From NCBI GenBank assembly GCA_910575155.1, contig CAJTDX010000005.1:1-64000 (forward strand): a stretch of 64,000 bases of DNA. The letters are read 5' to 3'. Made by a program: the position numbers and the translations under genes. Source of the DNA: Lachnospiraceae bacterium (lineage in GTDB: Bacteria > Bacillota > Clostridia > Lachnospirales > Lachnospiraceae). The notes under the pieces are model-generated. The model did no database searches, was not told the DNA's origin, and worked only from the letters and a program-made list of their open reading frames with translations. This document shows, in pieces, positions 16,501-24,636 of this stretch (its first letter is position 1; every line of letters starts with the position of its first letter).

Positions 16501-16651
16501 GAAAAGGATAAGGAAAAATATCTGTCTATTGAATTCAGAACGTATGATAACAGAAATTGATCATTTCTTGAAAGAAATCCAGAAGAGAGGAGAAATACAT
16601 ATACCAGATAATGTTTGGGTAAAGGACGAAGACTTTTTAGAATTATTTTAG
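13586..16651 (+). CDS. HD-domain plus GHKL (Hsp90-like) ATPase protein
   Basis: The product is 1021 residues from ATG 13586, chosen because AAAGGAGA lies six bases upstream. The N-terminal part is an HD phosphohydrolase-like domain: LHDETH near residue 50, ACYHDIGM with H88-D89, and a later LRLADVLDFD. It is followed by an Hsp90-type ATP-binding domain: E-LLQNALDAV (N351), DDSGIGMD near 393 and SKFGIGILSC near 438. The last 500 residues are mixed alpha/beta with no family I recognise. HD-plus-GHKL proteins are found scattered in bacterial accessory islands. Defence is a context-based guess; no phosphodiesterase substrate can be predicted. Confidence 0.8.
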   Translation: MGYRENKIWKRLEEICVNSSELGNIIEMCDSAVELVKTIRDTFPDYTLHDETHICNVINWMEQILGDSGIGMLSDGECAMLILAACYHDIGMCYTKEQREKELKSHRFTEYLEKNPKEYLMVKRSKETGEEIPKEIQIEYFRRIHSQRVDELLPENWEINTVRRDKLAAVCKSHGEKIEGCKDELPYDGFLETDHVLCAILLRLADVLDFDMSRAPNVLYEFQKISTTGNPSAETEWKKHQASNGFKLMQENRTLVYRAVCEDMQDEYTIMNFLDYVDEELENCSLKLKQYGHTKWKSINIPMKAERYIERRGYQTGEYRLTLEADNVLDLLLGDDLYSADVTFIRELLQNALDAVRARRAVDYRWNWEKENYIIVSDWSDKEENQWFRIDDSGIGMDEQAIMNYFLRVGRSYYQSDEFKKLKYDNKRNYDFTPISKFGIGILSCFLKGDHMEVSTRRCQSGEGIRFSIKGTKGYYSLAVEEKGDRGTSMPCADVEEVENFRQSVGTSIAVRIKEPLSNNIGSSLKSYLCYPDVPVYYKKGAETFSFPTEQELMEFVRKKKEIKIPLPEEFLRELCAKIPEIIWEEPPYICMTCVPLDEISQSPFISGAKFTIGIVEKHKELCPIVIDGVKFQQELVIRLKITKSLIEVQMICIISYFGLDMIGVADFEHQYGDRNDYKNLNSLFRRINSDEVHVEAAIPFLVNEDLNKAMERFILPRCDSGAKYIDNNRVDKAYNGICVETAWENGYGLEESWFEYTVLLLSGEFQPALGISRENVRWFPMKAAGYIELVGRKILSSGLGCQYPSYYGNMEYGRFTDLLGDAEFCLQAEKILECRSGVSIKDMKDKMALSSGKEQIAVTGFRDIFYDYDEPRLYFLKIFKRVLLQTEFEISWDFYRNGAVGYFITGIRKTPVSEAEKVFLPMTFVHSFNNNTTLLTNADNMGRCALNAEHPFSAWLMKNAEFLATRYKSLWKRIRKNICLLNSERMITEIDHFLKEIQKRGEIHIPDNVWVKDEDFLELF

Positions 16652-17320
16652 TAAATAGTTTCTGTTATATTAATTCCAATGAGGTCAGAGTTCATGATGA
16701 AGATGTATGGCTGACACAAAAAAGCATGGCTCAGATTTTCGACTGCTCAACAATTAATATCAGCTTACATTTGAAAAATATTTTTGCCAGTGGAGAGCTG
16801 AATGCAGAAGCAGTTACCGAGAAATCCCCGGCAACTGCTTCTGATGGCAAAAAATATAGGATGAAATATTATAATCTTGACGCGATTATCTCTGTTGGTT
16901 ATAGAGTTAATTCGATTCGTGCAACCCAATTCAGGCAGTGGGCAACGAAAGTGTTGAAAACTTTTACTGTTCAAGGGGATGTGCTGGATAAAAAGCGTCC
17001 TGAAAATGGCCAGATATTTGATGAGGAATATGCATTATGCAATTCATCAACATACGGCTGCAGAAGTGATTGTAGAGCGTGCAGACCATAGAAAAGAGCA
17101 TATGGGATTGACCTCCTGGAAAAATGCCCCAACGGGTAAAATAGTGAAAGCAGATGTAAGTATCGCAAATAATTATCTGACGAGTGAAGAATTGCAGGAT
17201 TTAAACCAGTTTGTTACAATGTATCTTGACTATGCAGAAAAGGCAAAGCGGCAGATTCCCATGACAATGGAAGATTGGGCGAAAAGACTGGACGTATTTC
17301 TTGAATTCAATGAGGAAGAA
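16652..17320 (+). pseudogene. RhuM/virulence-type protein gene, broken by deletion and frameshift
   Basis: Frame 1 carries the RhuM N-terminal half (EDVWLTQKSMAQIFDCSTINISLHL, ISVGYRVNSIRATQFRQWATKVL, then ENGQIFDEEY). The rest (MHYAIHQHTAAEVIVERADH, MGLTSWKNAP, IPMTMEDWAKRLDVFLEFN) lies in another frame from about 17029. About 50 residues that normally link the two are missing. The start and final part of the family are also missing: the sequence begins right at the stop of the HD-GHKL gene and ends at the start of the next gene. Confidence 0.8.
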
Positions 17321-17944
17321 ATGAGGAAAAGTTTTATGGAATGGAAAAGTAAGTTAGAAGATGAATGTTGTGCAGATGAATTAGAGGAAATGATAATCAA
17401 TTATATTAGAGCCGGTTTTTGCTCAGATGATGAAATTTTAATGGAATGTGAGCAATATATCAAAGATTTTTACTGTGAGGAATGGGACAATTTAATGGAA
17501 GATGATTTGCCTGAAATAATCAGGGAGCTTCGCAAAAAGTTTCAACATATGGGCAATCAGAAGAATTTCTTAAAATTAGATTCAGCGTTCCATTCTCTGA
17601 GAAAACATGGAATTGTTGCATTACATTATGCCGGATATACACAGTCAGACGGATTTGCAGATTGTAATGAGAAGGCAGCGTGGTTACAGGAAAATGGTGA
17701 ACAGGTTGTTGGCTGCTGCTTTTATACAGAACAGGATTTAGAACATCTTTTACAGGGAGACACCAATTTGTTGTATGTTTCTTTTGGCAATTATTTTGAA
17801 AAGCCAACGGCCGAAGAAGTCGGGCAGATTATCACGGATGAATTAAAGTCTGTCGGATTTTGTATTCAATGGAACGGAAGTGCTGAAACGAAAATTGCGA
17901 TTACAGAATTTAAATGGGATAAGCATTATACGGATAACTATTGA
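17321..17944 (+). CDS. Uncharacterised protein (DUF6891-like)
   Basis: The open frame runs in from the RhuM remnant, but ATG 17321 has GAGGAAG seven bases upstream and begins a new, unrelated sequence of 207 residues, so I take it as the start. The first half is strongly acidic and helical (CADELEEMIINYIRAGF, SDDEILMECEQYI). The second has HGIVALHYAGYTQSDGFADC, reminiscent of DUF6891-type proteins, and a TDELKSVGFCIQWNGSAETKI end. No catalytic motif is evident. The family name is tentative. Confidence 0.55.
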   Translation: MRKSFMEWKSKLEDECCADELEEMIINYIRAGFCSDDEILMECEQYIKDFYCEEWDNLMEDDLPEIIRELRKKFQHMGNQKNFLKLDSAFHSLRKHGIVALHYAGYTQSDGFADCNEKAAWLQENGEQVVGCCFYTEQDLEHLLQGDTNLLYVSFGNYFEKPTAEEVGQIITDELKSVGFCIQWNGSAETKIAITEFKWDKHYTDNY

Positions 17945-18668
17945 GTAAAAGAGAAAATTAATAGTCGTTACCCTGTGCGCCATCCGGCCAGTAATCAGAC
18001 GTTCAGAACCGCCTGTCTTGCATACATTGCGTAGTTTCTTTCTGGTATAAATCAGCTATAATAATTTTTAAAACACAAAAGTTGTAGAAACGCTCATAGT
18101 TTGGTACAATAACAATATTTTTGTTAAAGTATTTTTCCCAGAATTATACGCAGGTTGAAAAGATGGGAACAACAGCTCCGGGGATCGTCACAGGAGGGAA
18201 TAAGTATTTCATTCTTACGGAAGAGCAGGTAGAAGCATACAAATGCCGAAATCTGGTTTTGCCGATTTTACAGAAATCTTCTTTTATTACAGGCAATGTT
18301 ATATGTCTTGATGAAGAGGTTTTTGAAAAAATAAAAGAAAGAAACCTGCCTATTTATTAAATCTGGCAAAAGTCCCGCAGGAAGAGTTACCGTTCGAGCT
18401 GGAAGAATATTTAACCTGGGCCGGGGGACAAAAGATACAGAATGTGGAATTGAAAAATCGGAGGAATTTTTGACCTCAGAAAGACATGAACTTACGGAAC
18501 ATCACTTGAAGAAAATCGAAGGATCATATATAATCAGTAGCAGGGCATATAAAAAGTATATATTGTGCAGAGGATGTTTGCAGATTTTCATTTGCATTAC
18601 GGCAGAAAGATGGATCAACGATGTGCAAAGAATGCAGTTGCGACCGATTTTGTGGCAAAGGAGATATT
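17945..18668 (+). other. Decayed region between the island and the uracil-DNA glycosylase gene
   Basis: About 720 bases without an intact gene. It holds the methyltransferase remnant listed separately at 18115-18470. The rest, 17945-18114 and 18471-18668, shows no gene, tRNA or repeat that I can support. This appears to be the right margin of the accessory island. Confidence 0.5.
18115..18470 (+). pseudogene. C-terminal remnant of an N6-adenine DNA methyltransferase/type IIG enzyme
   Basis: The first frame reads YFSQNYTQVEKMGTTAPGIVTG, NKYFILTEEQVEAYKC and LPILQKSSFITGN. This resembles the region after the catalytic domain of Eco57I-type methyltransferases. It stops at 18360, and the continuation (LLNLAKVPQEELPFELEEYLTWAGGQ) lies in another frame directly after, so there is a frameshift. 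No catalytic NPPY motif is present. The gene is clearly dead if the family call is right. Confidence 0.5.
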
Positions 18669-19229
18669 ATGCAATATACATGGAGCGATATAGAACAGCA
18701 CATTGCCTCCTGTACCTGGTGTCCATTGAGCCGGACCAGACATCAGCCTGTGACAGGACGTGGAAATTATCAGGCTGATCTTATGCTGATTGCAGAAGCG
18801 CCAGGGGGACAGGAGGACCAGCAGGGAACGCCGTTTGTCGGGCGTTCCGGGGAAATATTGGACCGTCTTTTACGCGATTGCGGACTGGACAGAGCGGACA
18901 TTTACATTACCAACATTTTAAAATGCCATCCTCCGGGCAACCGTGATCCCAGGGAGGAGGAAAAAGAAGCGTGTTTTCCGTATTTGAAGTATGAGACGTT
19001 TCTCCTAAAGCCAAAGATCATTGTCTGTCTTGGCCGTATTGCGGCACAGCGTATTATCTCACCGGATTTTAAAATTACCAGGCAGCACGGCGCATGGACA
19101 TACCGGAAAAATTGTGTATTGACTGCTACGTACCATCCCTCAGCGATTCTGCGGGATCCTTCCAAATACGAGATTGTGAAAGAAGATTTTTGCGGAATCG
19201 TAAAAAAGCTTACAGAATTAAACCAATAG
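18669..19229 (+). CDS. Uracil-DNA glycosylase, family 4/5 iron-sulfur type
   Basis: The product is 186 residues from ATG 18669, with AAAGGAGAT just upstream; an in-frame ATG at 18621 lacks a good site. It removes uracil from DNA. The motifs are AEAPGGQEDQQGTPFVGRSG (the uracil-binding and water-activating segment) and the C-terminal TYHPSAILRDP. Cysteines in CTWCPL, LKCHPPGNRDP and EACFPY fit the four ligands of a 4Fe-4S cluster. It sits ahead of the fructosamine kinase gene in the same direction. Confidence 0.9.
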   Translation: MQYTWSDIEQHIASCTWCPLSRTRHQPVTGRGNYQADLMLIAEAPGGQEDQQGTPFVGRSGEILDRLLRDCGLDRADIYITNILKCHPPGNRDPREEEKEACFPYLKYETFLLKPKIIVCLGRIAAQRIISPDFKITRQHGAWTYRKNCVLTATYHPSAILRDPSKYEIVKEDFCGIVKKLTELNQ

Positions 19230-19300
19230 AATATGTATGCTTTTGAGTTTCGGGAAACGGCAAGTCCGATGGGCGGATGGTGAAAAGGAGAGAATGGTAT

Positions 19301-20215
19301 ATGGAATTTAAAATGCCGCCGCAGTTTACATCAGTGGAAGAGGCGCTGTTTTCGGTATTTGGAGCCGGGAGTAAGATCAAAACGGTTCAGAAGCTTGCCG
19401 GAGGCGATATCAATGAAGCGTGCAGACTGACGCTGAGTAATGGAAAACGTGTATTTATAAAATTGAATAATAAAAAGAATGCTTCGTTTTTTTCGGCGGA
19501 GGCAGCAGGGCTTGCGGCCATTGCCGGGACAAAAACGGTCCGTACGCCGGAAGTTTTTGGCTTTGGAAGTGATGAGGAAAAATCAGGGCGTTCTTTTTTG
19601 ATGCTGGAATTTATTGGTGAACAGAAGCCCGTTTCAGATTATTGGGAAACCTTTGCCTGCCAGTTGTCAGCTATGCACCGGGCAGATGCGTCGTCTTTTG
19701 TAAAGGATGGAACATATGGTTTTGTGTGCGGCAATTATATAGGTTCGGAAACGCAGATAAATACAGGCTGTTGCAGTTGGACAGCGTTTTTTCGGGACTG
19801 CCGTTTAAAGCCGCAGTTTAAGCGCGCCGCAGCTTATTTTGATCAGGCGGAGCGCAGACAAATTGTGAAACTGCTGGATCATCTGGAGGATATTCTTGTG
19901 GAGCCGGAACAGCCTTCTTTGCTTCATGGCGATTTATGGTCGGGAAATGTTATCGCAGGACATGATGGAAACGCATGGCTGATTGATCCGGCCGTTTATG
20001 TGGGACATGCTGAAGCGGATCTTGCAATGACAGAACTATTTGGAGGGTTTCCACAGGAGTTTTACCATACCTATCAGGAAATGGGGCTGCAGCAGGAAGG
20101 TTACAGAAGACGTAAAGATCTCTATAATCTGTATCATCTTTTGAATCACTTAAACATGTTTGGGAGAAGTTATCTTCTTTCTGTAAAGCGGATTATAAGA
20201 GAATATGTACAGTAA
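19301..20215 (+). CDS. Fructosamine kinase family protein
   Basis: The product is 304 residues from ATG 19301; AAAAGGAGA sits nine bases upstream. It belongs to the fructosamine/ketosamine-3-kinase branch of the aminoglycoside-phosphotransferase fold. An N-terminal lobe with KLAGGDINEACRL and VFIKLNNK (the ATP-binding Lys) is followed by the catalytic LLHGDLWSGNVI and the metal-binding LIDPAVYVGHAEADLAM. These enzymes phosphorylate sugar-amine adducts to reverse glycation or use Amadori compounds. The exact substrate is unknown. Confidence 0.9.
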   Translation: MEFKMPPQFTSVEEALFSVFGAGSKIKTVQKLAGGDINEACRLTLSNGKRVFIKLNNKKNASFFSAEAAGLAAIAGTKTVRTPEVFGFGSDEEKSGRSFLMLEFIGEQKPVSDYWETFACQLSAMHRADASSFVKDGTYGFVCGNYIGSETQINTGCCSWTAFFRDCRLKPQFKRAAAYFDQAERRQIVKLLDHLEDILVEPEQPSLLHGDLWSGNVIAGHDGNAWLIDPAVYVGHAEADLAMTELFGGFPQEFYHTYQEMGLQQEGYRRRKDLYNLYHLLNHLNMFGRSYLLSVKRIIREYVQ

Positions 20216-20244
20216 AAATCAAACGATGTGATGCTTTTATATAC

Positions 20245-20273
20245 TTGTTTTTATAAGGCCAGTGAAGTATAAT
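20245..20273 (+). promoter_or_regulatory. Promoter of the hybrid kinase gene
   Basis: TTGTTT (20245-20250), a 17-base spacer and TATAAT (20268-20273), about 60 bases before the start codon. Confidence 0.5.
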
Positions 20274-20334
20274 ATTGATAAATATATCACATGATCCATG
20301 TCATGAACAGAACAGATCATAAGGAGGAAATGGT

Positions 20335-23300
20335 ATGTACCATTGTCAAGTACATTTTTACATGTTGGGACAACAGAGCAGGATATTTGAAGTTATTAAG
20401 GAAATGCCCCCTTTTGAACATTTTTCTCATGAATATATGGAAAGCAGCAAACCAGAAGAGGCTCTGGCGGCAAAAGCAGATGTGATTTTTGCCAATCTGC
20501 AGGCTATGGATGCAAAGGGGACGGTGCAGACGCTGATTCAGATGAAATCTGAGAAGACAGAGCTTATTTTGCTGGCTGAACAAGAGCAGATCAGTGTTCT
20601 TACAGAGGAATTTTCAGAAATTAAGGACATATGGATGCTGCCTATGTCAGAGGCGGAAATTCGCTTCCGTTTTTCCAGATGGCAGCAGACATGTAAGATG
20701 AGTAAGGATTTTTGGCAGATCAGTCATTTTTTTGAAGCTACGATTAATCATGTGCCTAATCTTGTCTGGTATAAAGATAAAAACGGCATTCATGAGAAGG
20801 TCAATGACAGTTTCTGTAACACGGTAAATAAGACCAGGCAGCAGGTGGAAGGGCGCGGCCATGCATATATCTGGGATGTGGAACAGGATGATCCGGCATG
20901 TATCGAATCAGAACGTGAGGTTATGGAGAGCGGGAAGACCTGCATATCAGAGGAGGTTATTCAGACGGGAGCGGGTCTGAGAACGCTTACGACTTATAAG
21001 TCTCCGCTGTATGACCTGGACGGCAGCGTAATGGGAACAGTTGGCGTTGCCATTGACGTTACCAAAGAGCGGGCCTATGAACAGGAAATCATACAGAAAA
21101 ACCAAATGATGGAAAAAGTTTTTACCAGCATAGACTGCGGCGTTATGCTTCATAGCCTGGATGGAAAGCGCGTACTCAGCATTAACAAGGCGGCGTTGAG
21201 GATTCTGGGATATGAGTCTTTGGATGAGCTGATGGCGGATGGGTTTGATTTGGTTGCATGTACTATCGTGGAGACAGACAGGGGTAAACTTGAGGAATGT
21301 ATCAAAAAGCTGGAAAAAGAGGGAGACACCGTCAGTATACAGTATCGCGTACAGCATAAAAACGGGGAATTGCTGCATATTATGGGGAATATTAAACTTC
21401 TGGAAGAAAATGGAGAGTTATTCTATCAGCGTTTCCTTCTGGACTGCACCGAGCAGAAGCTTGAGGAGCAGCGGAACGAAAAGCGTCAGGAAGAGCTGAT
21501 TCGTGCTTTGAGTATTGATTATAATATTGTCTGCTGTTTTGATCTCGATTTGGATCTTGGCATTTCTTTGCGCAACAATGAGGAGGGACGTGCATTTATT
21601 CCCGACTCTCAGGGCAGGATTTCTTTTCAGGAGAGCATGGATCATTACATACGGGAATTTGTACATGAAGACGACCAGAAGCTGGTACGTGAGCAGGCTT
21701 GCGCAGAGAACCTTACAAAAGAGCTGTCAGAGAAGAAACAGTATTATGTGAATTACAGGGCTGTTTCACAGGGAAAGACAAAATATTTCCAGTTAAAAGC
21801 CGTACGCACGGGAGCGTGGAAGGGACAGCATGGCATTGTTCTGGGAATCCGTTGTGTGGATGAAGAAACCCGCAATGAGATGGAGAAGAAGACATTACTG
21901 GAAAATGCGTTGATGCAGGCGAAGCGGGCAAGTAAGGCAAAAAGTCTTTTCCTGTCTAATATGTCGCATGACATCCGTACGCCGATGAATGCGATTGTAG
22001 GATTTACAGCTCTCGCCATTACCCATGTGGATGAGAAAGAGCAGGTGGAGGAATATTTAAAGAAGATTATGACTTCCGGCAACCATCTGCTGAGCCTGAT
22101 TAATGATGTTTTGGATATGAGCCGCATTGAGAGCGGTAAAATGCATCTGGATGAGAAACCCTGCAGTCTGCCGGATATCCTTCACGGGCTGCGCAGTATT
22201 CTGCAGGCAGACATTCATGCCAAAAATCTTGATCTGTATATTGACGCGGTGGATATTATGGATGAAGATATTTACTGTGATAAGTTAAGGCTGAATCAGG
22301 TGCTTTTGAATCTTTTAAGCAATGCGGTGAAGTATACTGCGGCGGGCGGTATGGTTACTATGCGGATTATCCAGAAGGCCGGAGCTCCCAAAGGTTATGC
22401 CAATTATGAGTTTAATATCAGGGATACCGGGATTGGCATGAGCGAGGAGTTTGTATCGCACATTTTTGAGCCTTTTGAACGGGAAAAGAGCAGTACTGCC
22501 AGCAAGATTCAGGGAACCGGACTGGGGATGGCGATTACCAAGAATATCGTAGATATGATGAATGGGACCATCGAAGTGAAAAGCGAGCAGGGTTCCGGTA
22601 CGGAAGTGAATGTCTGTTTTACATTCCGGCTCAATACCGACGCCAAAGAACCTGAGGACATTCCGGAATTAAAGAATTGCAGGGCGTTGGTGATCGACGA
22701 TGATTTCAATACCTGTGACAGTGTCACCTATATGCTGACGCAGATAGGAATGCGTGCAGAATGGACGTTGTCAGGCAAAGAAGCTTTGCTGCGTACGCGT
22801 CAGGCTGTGGCAAGAGGAGATCATTATATCGTTTATGTGATTGACTGGATGCTTCCGGACATGAATGGAATCGAAGTGACACGAAGAATCCGCAAAGAGA
22901 CAGGAGAGGATGTGCCGATTATTCTTCTGACTGCATATGACTGGCTGGAAATAGAAGAAGAGGCAAAAGAAGCGGGAGTTACGGCATTCTGCAGTAAGCC
23001 GCTGTTTTACTCAGAACTGCACAGATGTCTGCATTCCATTGTGGATATTGAGGGAGAAGGAAAAGAGGACGAGGAGGAAATCTCAGAAAGGCGTAATGCC
23101 GGCCGCATTCTGCTGGCAGAGGATAATGAACTGAATCAGGAAATTGCCACGGCAATCCTGCAGGATGCGGGATTTTCGGTGGAAGTGGCGGAAAACGGCA
23201 ATATTGCAGTGAATATGCTGAAGAAATCCGAGCCAGGTTATTATCAGTTAGTGCTTATGGACGTCAGAATGCCGGAGATGAACGGCTATGAAGCTACAAA

Positions 23301-23475
23301 GGCAATTCGTAAACTGGAGAATCCGCAATTATCCTCCATACCGATCTTTGCCATGACGGCCAATGCTTTTGAAGAAGATAAGAAAGAGGCGCTGGCATGT
23401 GGAATGAATGGCCATCTGGCAAAGCCGATTGAGGTTGAGGTATTATTTGAAACGTTGGATAAGATCTTGAAATAG
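20335..23475 (+). CDS. Hybrid sensor histidine kinase with two receiver domains
   Basis: The 1046-residue cytoplasmic protein has an AAGGAGGAA site before the ATG. Order: an N-terminal receiver-like region (about 1-120), a PAS domain (about 135-250, NLVWYKDKNGIHEKVN), a second PAS (about 255-370), a third sensor-like region (about 380-510), HisKA with H545 in NMSHDIRTPMN, HATPase (NLLSNAVKYT, DTGIGMSEEF, GTGLGMAI), receiver 1 with D837 in VIDWMLPDMNG, and receiver 2 with D976 in LMDVRMPEMNG. No membrane segment is seen, so the signal is probably internal. The HD-GYP gene converges on it; a c-di-GMP link is only suggested by proximity. Confidence 0.92.
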   Translation: MYHCQVHFYMLGQQSRIFEVIKEMPPFEHFSHEYMESSKPEEALAAKADVIFANLQAMDAKGTVQTLIQMKSEKTELILLAEQEQISVLTEEFSEIKDIWMLPMSEAEIRFRFSRWQQTCKMSKDFWQISHFFEATINHVPNLVWYKDKNGIHEKVNDSFCNTVNKTRQQVEGRGHAYIWDVEQDDPACIESEREVMESGKTCISEEVIQTGAGLRTLTTYKSPLYDLDGSVMGTVGVAIDVTKERAYEQEIIQKNQMMEKVFTSIDCGVMLHSLDGKRVLSINKAALRILGYESLDELMADGFDLVACTIVETDRGKLEECIKKLEKEGDTVSIQYRVQHKNGELLHIMGNIKLLEENGELFYQRFLLDCTEQKLEEQRNEKRQEELIRALSIDYNIVCCFDLDLDLGISLRNNEEGRAFIPDSQGRISFQESMDHYIREFVHEDDQKLVREQACAENLTKELSEKKQYYVNYRAVSQGKTKYFQLKAVRTGAWKGQHGIVLGIRCVDEETRNEMEKKTLLENALMQAKRASKAKSLFLSNMSHDIRTPMNAIVGFTALAITHVDEKEQVEEYLKKIMTSGNHLLSLINDVLDMSRIESGKMHLDEKPCSLPDILHGLRSILQADIHAKNLDLYIDAVDIMDEDIYCDKLRLNQVLLNLLSNAVKYTAAGGMVTMRIIQKAGAPKGYANYEFNIRDTGIGMSEEFVSHIFEPFEREKSSTASKIQGTGLGMAITKNIVDMMNGTIEVKSEQGSGTEVNVCFTFRLNTDAKEPEDIPELKNCRALVIDDDFNTCDSVTYMLTQIGMRAEWTLSGKEALLRTRQAVARGDHYIVYVIDWMLPDMNGIEVTRRIRKETGEDVPIILLTAYDWLEIEEEAKEAGVTAFCSKPLFYSELHRCLHSIVDIEGEGKEDEEEISERRNAGRILLAEDNELNQEIATAILQDAGFSVEVAENGNIAVNMLKKSEPGYYQLVLMDVRMPEMNGYEATKAIRKLENPQLSSIPIFAMTANAFEEDKKEALACGMNGHLAKPIEVEVLFETLDKILK

Positions 23476-23487
23476 TCTTAAGGAAAA

Positions 23488-23541
23488 AGGATATGAGGTG
23501 CGGCAATCACAGTATAATGATATTGTTGCACCTCATATCCT
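23488..23541. terminator. Bidirectional terminator overlapping the HD-GYP stop
   Basis: A perfect 14-bp stem, AGGATATGAGGTGC / GCACCTCATATCCT, is extended by GGCAAT/ATTGTT. The right arm lies inside the last codons of the minus-strand HD-GYP gene, so the terminator is partly coding. Short T runs flank both sides. Confidence 0.75.
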
Positions 23542-24598
23542 TTCCTAAATCATAGATTTTTCCGGACTCAATGCCCACTACTTTTGGTCTTAATATGTAC
23601 CCGGGATTATTTTTTACCACTTTCGCTTTTTCCCCGTTGCTGAGCTGAACGATGGAATCTACCGGATATAAAATCATGCTTTCCATAAAGCTTTTCATGA
23701 TTTCCAGATCCAGCTCGTTTGTCATCGACATAATCATTTCTACGGCGTCTCTTTGAGAAAAGGCTTTTTTATAGGGACGCGCAGTTACCAGCGCGTCATA
23801 GATATCCACCACAGAGAGAATTTTGGCGTAGAGATGTATTTTGTCTGCAGATATTCCCATAGGGTATCCATTGCCGTTTACTTTCTCATGATGCTGCAGA
23901 ACGCCAAAGCGTATGTGGTCTGAGACGCTGTCTTTTTCCTTTAAAATATTGTAGCCGAACACAGAATGCTGTTTCATGATTTCAAATTCTTCGTCGGTCA
24001 GACGTGCCGGTTTATTTAAAACTTCATTGGGAATTTTGGATTTTCCCAGATCATGAAGCAGTCCGGCGACGCCGATTTCATAAACCTGGTTTTTATTTAA
24101 ACCATGCTGTTTTGCAACGATCATTGCCATAGTAGCAACATCCACACTGTGTTTAAACGTATATTCATCACTGATTTTAAGAGCTCCGATATCTACGGCA
24201 ATGGCGTCGTTATCAGAGATGGCGCGCATCAGGTCGTCGGCAATATGATTGGCAGCGTCTGTGAAATCCTGGGAATCCGTGTTGTTATACAGATACTGGA
24301 TTCCCTGGGATACACGTTTTTTAACGCTTTCAGACAGCCTGACTTTGGCGCAGTCATTGACTCTCGTCTTCTCGATGATGCTCTGCGCCAAAGGAGATAT
24401 TTTTTCTTCTTCAGGATCTTCCTCGCCCTCCTGGATATAGAGACTGGTCACTCCCATATTTAATAATGAGTTAATCAGATATTCATCCAGTATGGCGCCC
24501 CTGGCAATCAGGACTCTTCCCATGCGGTCTACAATTGCCTGATCTGTTTTCATTCCTTCTTTTAGAGATCTTGTCCGGACAAATGTTCTTTTAATCAC
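23507..24598 (-). CDS. HD-GYP domain protein (probable cyclic-di-GMP phosphodiesterase)
   Basis: The product is 363 residues from GTG 24598 with a GAGGAAAC site. The first 130 residues (LKEGMKTDQAIVDRMGRVLIARG, then MGVTSLYIQEG) resemble the DUF3391-like N-terminal part often found with HD-GYP. The catalytic domain has GLLHDLGKSKIPNEVLNKP (the HD pair), KQHSVFGYNIL and HHEKVNGNGYPMGI (the GYP-type loop). These enzymes degrade c-di-GMP. It converges on the hybrid kinase and shares its terminator. Confidence 0.9.
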   Translation of the reverse strand: MIKRTFVRTRSLKEGMKTDQAIVDRMGRVLIARGAILDEYLINSLLNMGVTSLYIQEGEEDPEEEKISPLAQSIIEKTRVNDCAKVRLSESVKKRVSQGIQYLYNNTDSQDFTDAANHIADDLMRAISDNDAIAVDIGALKISDEYTFKHSVDVATMAMIVAKQHGLNKNQVYEIGVAGLLHDLGKSKIPNEVLNKPARLTDEEFEIMKQHSVFGYNILKEKDSVSDHIRFGVLQHHEKVNGNGYPMGISADKIHLYAKILSVVDIYDALVTARPYKKAFSQRDAVEMIMSMTNELDLEIMKSFMESMILYPVDSIVQLSNGEKAKVVKNNPGYILRPKVVGIESGKIYDLGKDMRCNNIIIL

Positions 24599-24636
24599 AC
24601 TTGTTTCCTCTTTTCTTTGATGGCTTGTCAGCGGTG

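Noticed and set aside
18470-18778. 102-codon frame overlapping the uracil-DNA glycosylase start
   Set aside because: Its second half is the glycosylase gene read out of frame, and the first half has no recognisable content.
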